Source: Chromera velia
Lineage: Eukaryota; Sar; Chromeraceae
NCBI GenBank assembly: GCA_018398765.1
Contig: JAHBMJ010004325.1
Coordinates: 60,735 to 81,880 of the forward strand
Direction: 5' to 3'
DNA length: 21,146 nt
The notes below the pieces were generated by a model. That model was not told where the DNA came from. It ran no database searches and saw nothing but the letters and a program-made list of their open reading frames with translations. The number at the start of each line of letters is the position of its first letter. The stretch's first letter is position 1. Positions 9,234 to 20,028 of this stretch are shown here, piece after piece. Both the position numbers and the translations under genes were made by a program.

Positions 9234-10623
9234 ATGCTGCTCTTTTGGGCGGCTCTTTGTGTGCTCTGCAGTCATGTGAGAGCGTTCACGCCGAATGGGA
9301 GATGGAGTATACGGAAAGAGAGGAGGGCGAGGAGGCAGCCGTTGCAACGGATAGGTGAGACAGCTCTCTTTTCTCTGTCCTTGTTTGTGTTGCCTGGCAA
9401 AATGCGATTGATCCACTTTTCCCTCTTTTTGTTGCAACCCTTGTTCATCTCGTCTCCTCTCTGCCTCCCTTTTCTCTGAAGGAAAGTCGGTACCAGCCAG
9501 ACCAACCGTTGTCGAATTCCCGCGCAGCACAAGCCTGTCTCGCCTTTCCCTCATGTCTCCGTCTGATTCTGTGCTCCACAAGGGAATCAGCTTGCAAAGA
9601 AAGAAGACAATGAAACGCACTGGCACGCGCACACATACAAAGAGAGAGAAAGCGAAGAGGGGCGGCCGAGGAAGAGAAATTTGCACGTCTCCAGACATCT
9701 CTTTCTTCTTGTCATTTGGACGCTTCAGCGTCTGCAGTCGGATCCTCTTATCCCTCCCCTCTCTTGCGATCCTCTCCATGGCACTCCTCTGTCCATCTCA
9801 TCTCCTTTGTCTTCTTCTTCTTCTTCTTCTTCTGCTGCTGCTGCTGCTACTGCTGCTGCTTCTTCTTCTTCTTCTTCTTTTCCGTCCCGCATCCTCCCTC
9901 GTCCAATGTCCTTTCCTTCTTTTTTTCACTTTCCCAGTATGCCCTCCGCTCCCTTCTCCCCGCTTTCGTCTTTATTCTCTTTCCACCCTCTTTCCCCCTG
10001 TTTCTTTCCAGTCCTCCCCTGCCCTCTTCACGTTGTCCTTTCCGACTCTCTCTCTTTCCCCCCCTCTGAGACGTCCAGTCTCTCTCTTCTCTTACTCGCC
10101 TTCGAACTTTATCTCACTCCCTGGCGCGTTGATCTGATCAATTCCCGCTTGGTTTAAGTTCCCCCCCTCTTTCCTTCTTTTGTCTCCCCCCCTCTTTCTC
10201 TTCCCAGACGATCCAACGGTTCTGCGGGGCTTTGAAATTTTATTCGACTCAGAGGACGCCATTCCGGAGTACGAGTCAGTCAGTCAGTCATTTGCTTCTT
10301 TTGGGACAAACAAAGGCAATCGCAATGTCATTGCATGGTGACGAGGGCACCACTATACCTCCCCTACCGCCCTCTTGACTGAGATCGGAGGATCGGAAAG
10401 AAGCACCACTCAGAGCCATTCAGTGAGACAAGACGCGAAGAACCCACCAAGCAGAAGCTCAGTTCGTCAGACAGTCAGACAGGGAAGACCGTCAAAAAGA
10501 GGGAAAGATGAAAAAATGGACAAAGTGACCAGCGGGCGAGTAAAGGGACATGGAGAGCGACAGAATGAAAAGATAGCAGTAAGGCGGATTTCGCTACCAA
10601 GTAGATCTATCTCCCACTGCCTC

Positions 10624-10689
<66 letters not shown>

Positions 10690-10711
10690 TGTGTGTCCCT
10701 GTGTGTGTGTC

Positions 10712-10752
<41 letters not shown>

Positions 10753-11245
10753 CCCTGTGTGTGTGGGTGTGAGTGCGTCCGCGTGTGTGCGCAGCCCAAA
10801 TGACTGCATCAGTCTGTCTCTGAGAGCCATGCAAGACATGGAGGGCGTATTCAGCAAGATCAAGTCGAAGGATAGGATCATCAAGAAGCAGATCCTCCTC
10901 GAGAAGGACGCTCAGATGAGAATCGCGAGAATCAAGGAGGAAAGAGACATTCGGGTCCGTGGGTGGGAGGGAGGGTGTCGCCCTCAGTCAGGTAGTTGTT
11001 CGTCCCGGACAAGCATTCATTCGTACACGTGCACAGAAAAGATCCATGAATGCGTACACTGAATTTCCGACGAAGAAAGCAGAGCACCTACACACGGAGA
11101 GAGAGAGACTAACATTGGTGTGGTATGCGGACTGTTTCCCCACCTTTTTGTATTCAGATTCCTCATTTCTGAGTCTTCAACGTTGTGCATACATCGACGC
11201 ACATTTATGCACAAAGATGCGATGCGTGTGAGTGCCCGTGTGTCA

Positions 11246-11280
<35 letters not shown>

Positions 11281-13486
11281 CGCGCGCGCGCGTGTGTGTG
11301 TGTGTGAGAGAGAGAGATAGTGTGATTGTGAATGTGAGTGTGGTTGTGAGTGTGTGCAGTACATCTACAGCGTGGGGGCGGAGAAGGAGTGGGATTTCGA
11401 CTTTGGCCAAGATGATCCGCCTCCCCTTGCACCACCAGGGTGCGTTCGTTTTGTTTCTTCATTTGAGTACAGACGCACTGGTATCGGCTGCGGGTTGTTT
11501 GTTCGACCAGCGTTTGTGTTCGTTGTCCACATTATTTTTGCATGGGTGCATTCCGTTGTGTTCATGCGAAAGGAACGAAGACGATTGACGTAGATGTCGA
11601 GCTGAAGGGTCAGTCTGACGGCGCATCCATGTCTTTCTGTGTGCCTGGTTGGTCTGTATTCTCCCTTAGTTTGCGTGCCTCCCTTAGTTCACCTCGCTGT
11701 TGTCTGCCGGTTCGAAAACAGGCAGATACACAAAACCAGAACACAAACTTGTGTTTGTTTGTTTTGTTTGTTCTTTTGTTTGTTTGTTGTTTGTTCGTTT
11801 GTTTGTTTGTTTGTTTGTTTGTTTGTGTCTTTCTTCTCGGCTCCTTCTGTGTCCTTGCAGCTTCCCTTCTGTAATTTGATGCCGCCACAGGAAGGAAGAT
11901 GTCTGTCTGTCTGACTTTGTGCGCGTTAGTTTGTATTGTACATTCATCACATTCAGAGTATATATGCTCTCATTTCGGTGTGCCCTCACGTAGATGACCG
12001 TGCATGCATGTGCATTTGTTCATTATTCTATTTGTGTGTATATTCTCAGGAAGAGTGAGTTTATGGCCTATATGGGGTACGACAAGCCCGTGAAGGGCAG
12101 AGAGACGGCCACCCGAAAGCGAATGGTGGAGATGGCCAAACAGATGGACGCCGACTACGAAGCAGACTATGCGAGGCTGCTGGCGAAAGGAGCTGAAGAC
12201 GAGGCGCCCGTCTCAACCGTGCCGGCCGCAGCCTTCACGGCACCCGCAACGTGAGTAGAAAGAAGTAAAAAGCGGCTGAGCATTCTTGTAGCGATCAGCA
12301 ACAGTCAGACCACGGCAACAGACTTACTTGCGAGACTCACAAGAACAACCACGTATCAGAGAGAACCTCGAAGCCGAGTGCTCACACAGTGTTCAGTGTG
12401 TTTCCTTCCGGCCTTGCTTCGTTCTTCTCACTGGCAGTTGTCTTTCTGAAGAGGACGAATTCGAGTCAGAAAGGCCGACAAGGGACGAATGACGATCCAA
12501 AGAGAGAGAGAGAGAAAAGAAATGCGCAGAGAAAGAGAGAGAATATCTGCACGCAAGTGGAAGGGATGGGAAGGGAAGCACGGTTTTTGTCTCTCGAGTA
12601 TTGGCCAGAAGAAGGGAAAGAGACGAACGAGGATGTTTTGAAAGAAAAAAGAAGGAGTAGCGTCGTGTTACCTGCCTTTGAATGGGACTTGGTTTCTCGT
12701 CCGCCTGTGTTCGTTGGTTTTTGCTCTCTTCTTCCTTCATTGAATCACAAAAGGTTTGGCTGATTTTTCCTCTTTTTATTTTTCAATTCTTCCTTTCCCT
12801 TGTCTTGTTTCTTGAAGTGTGTTCTGCTGTCGTTGCTCTGCTTTTTCGTCGTGCTTCCTCTCTTCTTGCTCATTCCGGATGTCTCCTTTTCCTTGAGCAC
12901 ACCGATGGCAAGATCATTACATAACATCTATCTGCGTGTGTGTGAATCCACCCTCTCCTCTCCTCTCCTCTCCTCTCCTCTCCCACTGCATGCAGCCCCG
13001 TGACTTCCCTCTCCGGTACCTCCTCGTCCTCCTCTCTGAAGTCTGCCTACTCTGGGGGTGAGTCAGACTTACGAGGGTCTCTCTCTCTTTCCCCGTGTCT
13101 GTGTGTGTGTCGGGGAGAGAGGGGGGGGGGGTAAGATGCTATGTTTATGTGTCTGTGTGCCAGTGAGGTAGAGCTTCTTGAGCTTGGTAGGTCACAAAGT
13201 GGGTGAGAGTGAAAGAAGATGGAAAGATGGTGGGGAGGGCCGAAGTTTTGTTCCGTCTTTCCTGTTTCCCCCGTGCTTTTCTCTGTATCGTTGCCAGTCA
13301 GCCTGCCCGTCTCTCCCTCTGGCTCTCGCTTTTTCTGCCTTCCCTTGGTGTTCATTTTTGCTTTGTGAGTCAGTGAGCAGAGTGTGTCTGCGTGCCTATG
13401 TTTCTACACGCGCTTGCACGTGTCCATTGTTTGTCAGTCTTTGTCCAGTTTCGAGGGAAGTCTCCCTCCCCACTGTCTCTCTGTCT

Positions 13487-13523
<37 letters not shown>

Positions 13524-13551
13524 TTTCTCTCTTTCTCTATCTCTCTCTCTT

Positions 13552-13600
<49 letters not shown>

Positions 13601-13987
13601 TTCTCTATCTCTCTCTCTTTCTCTCTCCTGCCTCTCTTTCTCTCTGAGTGTGTGTGCGCGCACCCGTGTGTTTGTGTATATCGATACGAAGAGAGTTGAC
13701 TCCAAATTTCTTTTTTTTTCGCATTCTTCATCCATCTGGTTTCTCCTTTGGGAGGCTTTTTGTTCTCCCTTTTTTCTGGCGGTTCATTTCAATCTGTTGC
13801 ATTTATATGTTCCATGCATGGGCTTACAGGTCTCTCCTCCACAGGCGCTGGGTATAAGAGGCCGGCATACATGGAGGGGATCGATGACGATGAAGACGAT
13901 GGGGATGAGGAGGGCGAAGGGAAAAAAGAGGGCGGCCTGGGAGGGTTGGGACTAGGAGAATTGGGAGACGACGACGAAGACCTCTGA
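9234..13987 (+). CDS. predicted plastid-targeted protein of unknown function, seven exons
   Basis: Exons are 9234-9354, 10208-10274, 10795-10954, 11360-11439, 12050-12250, 12996-13057 and 13845-13987. They sum to 834 bases, 277 residues plus TGA, and every junction agrees in phase (1, 2, 0, 2, 2, 1). The start gives a hydrophobic signal peptide (MLLFWAALCVLCSHVRA) followed by FTPNGRWSIRKERRARRQ, basic and beginning with Phe, as in bipartite targeting to plastids of red-algal origin. The mature part has an acidic segment (GFEILFDSEDAIPEY), a charged helix likely to form a coiled coil around residues 70-115 (KSKDRIIKKQILLEKD), a WDFDFGQDDPPPLAPPG stretch, a second helical segment (YDKPVKGRETATRKRMVEM), an Ala/Ser/Thr/Pro-rich linker, and a very acidic Gly-rich tail ending DDDEDL. 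I do not recognise the family. The exon-2 donor could instead be at 10269 or 10287, both in the same phase. Confidence 0.85.
9813..9884 (+). repeat. (CTT)n/(CTG)n microsatellite in intron 1
   Basis: Trinucleotide CTT repeats flank an inner block of CTG repeats, within intron 1 (9355-10207) of the plastid-protein gene. The whole 3' half of this intron is strongly pyrimidine-rich on the sense strand up to the acceptor at 10207. Confidence 0.9.
10628..10755 (+). repeat. (TC)n then (TG)n microsatellite just before exon 3
   Basis: About 45 bases of TC repeats run into about 80 bases of TG repeats broken by TCCC. The tract ends about 40 bases before the exon 3 acceptor (AG at 10793-10794), so it occupies the place of the polypyrimidine tract. 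Confidence 0.95.
11246..11318 (+). repeat. (TG)n(CG)n(TG)n microsatellite before exon 4
   Basis: TG repeats flank an alternating CG core, followed by a short GA run, ending about 40 bases before the acceptor at 11359. Alternating purine-pyrimidine DNA of this kind can adopt Z-form; that is general knowledge, not shown here. Confidence 0.95.
11742..11826 (+). repeat. (TTTG)n microsatellite in intron 4
   Basis: Imperfect TTTG tetranucleotides on the sense strand of the intron between 11440 and 12049 of the plastid-protein gene. Confidence 0.95.
12955..12985 (+). repeat. (TCTCC)n tandem repeat abutting exon 6
   Basis: Five-base pyrimidine repeats end about ten bases before the acceptor at 12994-12995 and form its polypyrimidine tract. 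Confidence 0.9.
13490..13647 (+). repeat. (TC)n microsatellite in intron 6
   Basis: A long TC tract with occasional TTTC and TATC interruptions on the sense strand of the intron between 13058 and 13844. The long reading frames over it (Ser/Leu or Arg/Glu dipeptide repeats) are artefacts. Confidence 0.95.
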
Positions 13988-14797
13988 GAGCAAAGAGACA
14001 AAGAGAGGTAGGCAGGGAAGGAGAAAGATGTGCTGAAGTGTTCATGGTGACTCCTCGGACAGAGCGGAGAGAAGGAGAGGACAGAGCAGCGCAAAAGTGG
14101 ACCGGCAGGGACGGAGAGTCGAAGTGAAGAAAAATGGTGGTTCTACGCCAAAGCAGCCGAATCCTGTGTGGGGCGGGATCGTTAAAATTTTGTGCCGGTC
14201 GTTCTATTCAACATTTTTCTACTTTCAGCCCTTCAAAGGATCGAAGGTGCAGTGACTTAATGTTTTGAATGTTTTCACTTGTTCACAAAACTTTAGAAAA
14301 AGGTAGCTATAAAGCATTGACCGTGGTCTTCCTAGTGGTCTTCGCACTCTAATAATATATGGTACTAATTTAATTGATTTTTTTTTTTTTTTTGCTGTAA
14401 TATAGGCCTAGGCCCAAGTTTTAGACCTTTTGGTCAGAGCTTTGGAATGAGACTAGGAATGACTTCTTGTAGTATCACACAAAGATACTGGTAGAAACCT
14501 ATAAGTACTTATAACTTAATTCAAGGTTGTAACTTGTAAGCAGAAACAAGATGTAAATTGGGATTCCGAAAATATGATGAGGTTAATGTTTCACCAGATG
14601 TTTTGACTAGTATTCCAAGAAGTCATGCACAGATTATATGCAGACTTAAAAAGTTAAAAAATATAGACTAGCTCCTGTTGTAATGATGGTTAAACTAGCG
14701 CTTAATTAACCAAAGTGCCTCGTATATTGCCGCCTAAGTCGATACTTCGTACTAGTTTTTAGACGCCTATTTATAGGCCGATAGACATGGCGTACGC
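13988..14797. other. 3' flank of the plastid-protein gene grading into AT-rich DNA
   Basis: To about 14160 this is likely 3' untranslated sequence. From there the DNA becomes AT-rich and holds a T15-type run near 14378-14393. A 40-odd-codon open stretch at about 14545-14676 (plus strand, beginning near CKLGFRKYDE) has some protein look but no start, no partner and no family I know. I see no gene. Confidence 0.45.
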
Positions 14798-15010
14798 TAG
14801 GGCAACCTCCCTAAACCTAAGTGCCACTTAAAAAAACATAATCAAGATCATCTCTATCTGTGGCATCTTTTTTCAAGAAACCGTTCAGATATGCGGCTTT
14901 GGCTTTCAAGACACCATAAATGATCCACGCCTGCGATGCGGACTTTCAAGCTTATCCAAAAATGCGGCCTGAACTTTTAAGTGGTAGTTAAGTTCAGGGA
15001 GGTTGCTAGG
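14798..15010. mobile_element. short inverted-repeat (MITE-like) element with 4-bp TAGG duplication
   Basis: The first 32 bases from 14802 match the reverse complement of the last 32 bases to 15006 at 28 positions; both ends begin GCAACCTCCCT or GCAACCTCCCTG. TAGG occurs directly outside each end (14798-14801 and 15007-15010), as a target duplication would. The element proper is 205 bp, has no coding capacity, and is therefore non-autonomous. The superfamily cannot be given from this alone. Confidence 0.75.
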
Positions 15011-15230
15011 GCATACGCACATATGATGATGATAAACAAAACGAATGAAAGCCGTCGATCGGCAGCGGTCCTAGCAGTGGTCGGCTATTAAAGCGATAGG
15101 ACGTAAGCAAAAGGAACAGCCCCGATCGACAGAGCAGCATTATCCGGCTCTCTCAGCATCACGATCGTGACACGAAAGAGATAGGCAGCACAAAGGACTA
15201 GGCGTGATCTGTAGATATATATATCTTTAA

Positions 15231-16621
15231 ATATATTTTTTATACGGCTGTGAAATCTACAGGGGCACAAAAAAGAGTTTTGAGAAATTCAATCAGTACA
15301 GAGAAGGTTTATGAGGTAGATGTTGGGCATACGAGAAAAAGAAAGCGTCGTATCAACATATTTAGAGGGGGGTCTTCTTCCGATCAAGCTGGAGGTAGTA
15401 GATCGGACGCTGATATGGAGGGCTGCTGTTCTGAAAAAGAAAAGAGAATCCCCTGTCTTCCATGCGTTGATCGATACAGTTTAGAGAGGAGTGGACAGCA
15501 GACTGAAGGGAAAGGAAATGCATCCGTATGAGTTCTTCCCCCACTTAGAAGAGAGTGCAAAAGCGCTGTATAACAGAGGTAAACACCCGTTTGAGATAAG
15601 AAGAGCACTAGCACAGGCAAGTTAACAGCCTTCTTTTAAGACAAGAGATACAATAGTTAGATGGTTGAGAGAAAAAAACGTAGATGAGATGGAAAAAAGA
15701 AAGAAGAAAGTGTTTAAGAGGCAGGTAGAACAAACAATCAAGACAAGAAAGAGAGAGGAACAGGTAAGACTGAGTCAGTTCGAGGGGGTTTCAGGTTGGC
15801 ACAGAGGGGTTCAGAACGGAAATCGCCTTCATTTGTGGTCTTTCCTTGAGAAAGAAAAAAATGCAGAAAGAAACACTGGTGCACTCCGTGCATGCATCAG
15901 AGAAGAAGATATTGGAAAAGCCCCCTCTTACTATACTGAGCCGGCGCCCTGGTCAGTGCATAGAAGGAGAGCAGCATTCAGACTTGGAGAAAGAAGCTTC
16001 GCCGTCACAAAAGGAAGAGTGCCGTAGAAAGGTGAACAGAGAGTGCCACTTGAGAAACGAATTTGTCAATTCTGTTTTGACTTGCTTGGCCTTTCAGTCC
16101 TCGAGGATGAGGTCCACGTGCTCACAGAATGCCCAGTGCACGAATAGGAAAAGGAGGAATGCATTGGCTATCTGGCACAAGGGTGGATAGACGAAAGGAA
16201 TAAGAGAGCAAAGCGTGTAAGAAAGTCAGAAGGGGATAGAAAAATCGATAAAATGGCCCTGTTCACCTTTTTGGTCAACGAAGCAGACTACCATGTGAAC
16301 ACACTCATAAAAAGAATCTTGATGAGACGAAGAGTGTGGGGGAGATGTAAAGAGGAACTTAAGGATGCTTTTTGAGATGTGACTGTCGAACAGCTTGCAA
16401 AAGTCCACAACAAAGAAGAGAAAAGGAAAGGAAACAGACAGCCGCGTTCTAAAGTAGAAGATTTGATCGGTATGCTTCATCAGATGAAAAGAGCAAGAGA
16501 GACAGGCTCTACACGTAGGTATACGGTCGCAAAAGTAATAGAGGATGCATGTTATCGCTCCACCCCTGCCCTCTGTCACTCTGTCTTTCACTCGCACTTC
16601 ATCAGAGAAAATCAAGCATAA
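15231..16621 (+). pseudogene. decayed non-LTR (LINE-like) retrotransposon 3' end
   Basis: The frame begins with LYGCEIYRGT, a motif found just after the reverse-transcriptase core of LINEs. After a frameshift near 15311-15320 it continues MLGIREKESVVSTYLEGG, then LPIKLEVVDRTLIWRAAVL (the RT thumb-like segment), and later AFRLGERSFAVTKGRVP followed by RICQFC---EDEVHVLTECP, the C-terminal CCHC-type motif of many LINEs. In this single frame there are stops at 15482 (TAG), 15623 (TAA), 16025 (TAG), 16145 (TAG) and 16373 (TGA), so it cannot be translated. The catalytic RT core and endonuclease are absent: the copy is 5'-truncated, as LINE insertions often are. The last 80 codons (from MTVEQLAKVHNKEE) are uninterrupted but unidentified. 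Confidence 0.75.
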
Positions 16622-17096
16622 CTTAATATTATCTCGGGACCGTAATTCAACTGCATCCATGTTTATAGGCAATAGCAATGGTTTTGGTTTTGAAGTTTGA
16701 AGTGTAAGGCAAGAAATTCATGTGTCGTGATGAGATATGATGAGATGTGTCATTACATGTATGCGTGGCATTGCGTGCATGATGTGGAGTAATGTGCATG
16801 AATATATGGTGTAAGGCGGACGTCAGATAACTGGTACGCAGGTCTAGGGCCCCGCCCCCGAACACAATGTAATCCTGTAATCCTGTATAACCCATAATAT
16901 AATATATGCACAGGAAAAAATATATAGAAAAAATATATGAGGTAAGACTATGTTAATGCAAACTTTCTTCAAGAAAGGTTCTAAAGGTGAACCAATGAAG
17001 TGAAAAGCTGTTTATACATCGAAGAAGTGACATAGATATATTAAATATATAAATAGATATATTTTTAAAATTGAAAATATAATATAAAAATATATA
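16622..17096. other. AT-rich right part of the TIR element
   Basis: No coding sequence is seen. The short direct repeat of TAATCCTG at 16870-16885 and the A-rich bases that follow could be the 3' tail of the retrotransposon fragment. The last 60 bases are almost pure A/T and mirror the AT-rich bases inside the left terminal repeat. The 10-base string TTAAATATAT appears near both 15227 and 17041 and might be the retrotransposon's own target duplication, but in such simple DNA that is weak. Confidence 0.4.
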
Positions 17097-17120
17097 TACA
17101 GATCACGCCTAGACAAAGGA

Positions 17121-18117
17121 GGCCTCAGGGACGAAGCAATTCGCTGAGTAATCCGATTTTGCATTCTGCATGTCATTGAGAGAAGATTCCTTGTTTTCTT
17201 CTTTCTGTGGCCATGCCAGCACGGTCCCGCTCTCTGTGTCAGAGTCCCCGACTCAGTCTTCCCTCTATGTGCATGCGTGTGGGCGCGTGCGTGTGTGTGT
17301 GTGGTTTGGTTTGTTTTGGTATGTCTCAAATGAATTCAATTGAGAAATTAGAATAATTATTTATTTAAAGTACATGTTCTCTTTCAACCCTGCATGGAGA
17401 AGAAAGGAAGGGGAAACGATGTCCCGCCTTGCTCAATCCGCTTGTATGTATGGACCCTCCCTCCAGATCCACGAAAACGTCGGTTGATCGACAGCCCAAT
17501 GCACAGAGCAGGCCTCTCTCCTTCACTCTGCTCTTCTTCCTTGATTCATTCCTTTTTCCCTCCGGGAATGAGAATCGAAAATTCGACAATAAATGCGATA
17601 GACATCCAAAGCAAGGCAAGGCAAGGCAGGGCTTCGTCATAATACAGCGAGACAGCGGCCCCGCGGGCAACTTATTAGGCAGTCAGTCAGACGGACAGCA
17701 GACAACAGGAAGCATCGAAGGAATTAAGACGGAAAGAAAGCGGAGACAAAAGAACCCCGACAGACGTAAGTCAAAGAATTCATGGCTCCTTCCTTACACG
17801 TATCGTTGAAAGGAGAGAGAGAGAGAGAGAGGCGGCTGGATAGGCAGAAAGGAAGGACGATAAGGACAACTGAACGAACGGGAAGGAAAAGGAAAGGACA
17901 AGGAAAGGAAAAGGAGGGAGGAAAGTGGCTGTCCTGTCACGAGGACGGACAGACAGACAGACAGACCCAGCAAGAAGAGACACAGAGACCTCTCCCACCC
18001 CCCCCCAACGATTCGATCCTCCTTCCTCCTTTCCCGCACAAAGGCATGCCTTGAATTGTCCCATTGCATCTTTTCTCTCATTCCATTCATTCAATCACCC
18101 CTCCCCGCCCCCCTCTT
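17121..18117. other. 3' intergenic flank of the carrier gene
   Basis: No supported gene. Several reading frames of 60-126 codons cross this region but have no domain, signal or splice context. It contains short purine-rich tracts (GA near 17814-17832, GGAAA repeats near 17880-17920, GACA near 17944-17967). It presumably includes the 3' untranslated region of the minus-strand carrier gene ending at 18118. Confidence 0.4.
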
Positions 18118-18328
18118 TCACCGCCACGGAGGACCCCCCCTCTCTTTGAAGAACCTCACGATCAACTCGAAAGTCGCGAACTGGATTGCCCCTGCATGCA
18201 GCGAGAAGAGAAGAGAAGAAAGACCCATAGAGGAAAAAACAAGTAAACATTCTCTACACGCATCACACACACGGACACACACGGACACACACGGGCACAC
18301 ACGGACACACACGGACGCACACGCACAC

Positions 18329-18411
<83 letters not shown>

Positions 18412-18801
18412 CATCTACTATACTTAACACGGCGACGCTTTTTTTTTTAGCCACAAACGCATGCATGTGCATGCATGCGCTATTCCCCCACGCAGGGAGT
18501 TTGATCCCGCGGTCAAAAATTCCAGATTCAGCACCCACCGCGCGCGGGAATAATGCATGCATGCATGCACGCGTGTGTCTAAAAAAAAAGCTCCCCCGTT
18601 TCTACGCGAGGTGAGTGCCTTGGAAGTGAAATTATCCGGCTGGGGACATTTAATTGACGGGCCAGGTGTTTTGACGGGCAATTATTTGACGGGCCATGCA
18701 GTTGTATATTTGACGGGCCAGGCTATATTTTGACGGGCCAGGGATATTTGACGAGCCTGGGGATTGTGACCGGCTCACTTTTTTGACAGGCCAGGCTAGT
18801 A

Positions 18802-18840
<39 letters not shown>

Positions 18841-18894
18841 GCACACACACACACACACACACGGACACGGACACGGACACGGACACGGACATGG

Positions 18895-18925
<31 letters not shown>

Positions 18926-18982
18926 TACACACACACATACACATACACATACACACGCGCGCGCGCGGACACTCACACACAG

Positions 18983-19021
<39 letters not shown>

Positions 19022-20028
19022 CACGAACGGGGACTGAGGTACTCATGCTTTCATGCACACCACTCACGCAAACACCCAGCACACAAGCAAAACAAAGGAT
19101 GAATGGAAATGATGAAGCGGTCAACTGTCTACGCAAAAAAACAATGCATGCTCGGTATCCACACGCACAGGAGAAAGAGTCCGCTTTCCTTGTAGTGAAT
19201 CGTCAGCAGTTTTCTTTTCTGAAAGCCGTGCATGGCTCCGTGACTCTGTAGAACGAACACCAAAAAGACCGGCCATAAATTGATTCCTGTACAAGTTGAA
19301 AGAACCAACAACGCATGAGCTCTGTTCTTGGCCCCCCACCTGCTGGTATTGCCTTAAAGGCGGTCGGCCCGATGCCTCTGTAGAAGGAACGCCAGCCCTC
19401 GTCTCTGTACATCTTCTGCACGCAGTCGAGCGTGTTTCTGCAGAAACAGGGACATCGATAAATCCGCGCTTAAGTACATACAAACACACATATTAACAAA
19501 CAGATCAGGATATGTACCGAGACGCAAAAAAATGCATATCCACGCATTGCACGAATGCACTGCAGGGTGTCGCTCAAAAGAAGGCAGTCAAGCAGGCAAT
19601 AATTTTTGACTGCAGAGGGAGGAATTTACACCGGCAAAAGGAGACTGAAAGGAGGCAAAAATAAAGGCCGGGTGAAAGGACAAAAAACACAAAGAGACAA
19701 ATGCATCGAAAGAAGAGAGATAAACAGAGGTGGCAGGAGTCAAAGAGAGGAAAATTGAGAGGAGGAAGCAAGCATGAACCACACATAGAGCCACCCACTC
19801 ACACACTCAGAACCACACATAGAGCCACCCACTCACTCACTCACTCACTCACTTGAAGACCAGAGGCTTCCCGTCAACGCCGTTGTTCATCATCCGTTTC
19901 CTGTACATACACACACACACAAGACGCATGCATGCCCCCTAGACATGCGTCTGAAAGCATGAGGATGTTACGAGAGACACAGAGATAAAGAGTTGAGTTC
20001 GGTTGTGTGTGAGTGTCTTTCTGCATTC

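Larger units (their letters stand above)
15190..17120. mobile_element. 1.9-kb TIR element with 8-bp target-site duplication
   Basis: The sequence CTAGGCGTGATCTGTA at 15198-15213 occurs exactly inverted at 17097-17112, and ACAAAGGA flanks it as a direct repeat at 15190-15197 and 17113-17120. Perfect 16-bp terminal repeats plus a perfect 8-bp duplication mark a cut-and-paste DNA transposon insertion. An 8-bp duplication is typical of hAT-type elements, among others. Inside the terminal repeats both ends are AT-rich. No transposase is visible; the interior is instead occupied by a decayed non-LTR retrotransposon fragment (separate entry). It sits between two convergent genes. Confidence 0.85.

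Noticed and set aside
9480-9660. Extra exon in the plastid-protein gene starting at 9481 (reads GKSVPARPTVVEFPRS)
   Set aside because: The acceptor and entry phase fit, but no GT donor leaves the phase needed to reach the exon at 10208, while exon 1 joins that exon directly in phase.
10467-11462. Long frames with Thr-His, Cys-Val or Arg-Glu dipeptide repeats
   Set aside because: They are translations of (TG)n and (TC)n microsatellites inside introns.
19129-19286. Last carrier exon directly after 19340 (reads [11 protein letters not shown])
   Set aside because: It is in phase, but needs a 53-base intron and lacks carrier helix 6 features. The exon at 18191-18118 gives [14 protein letters not shown], the expected end, also in phase.
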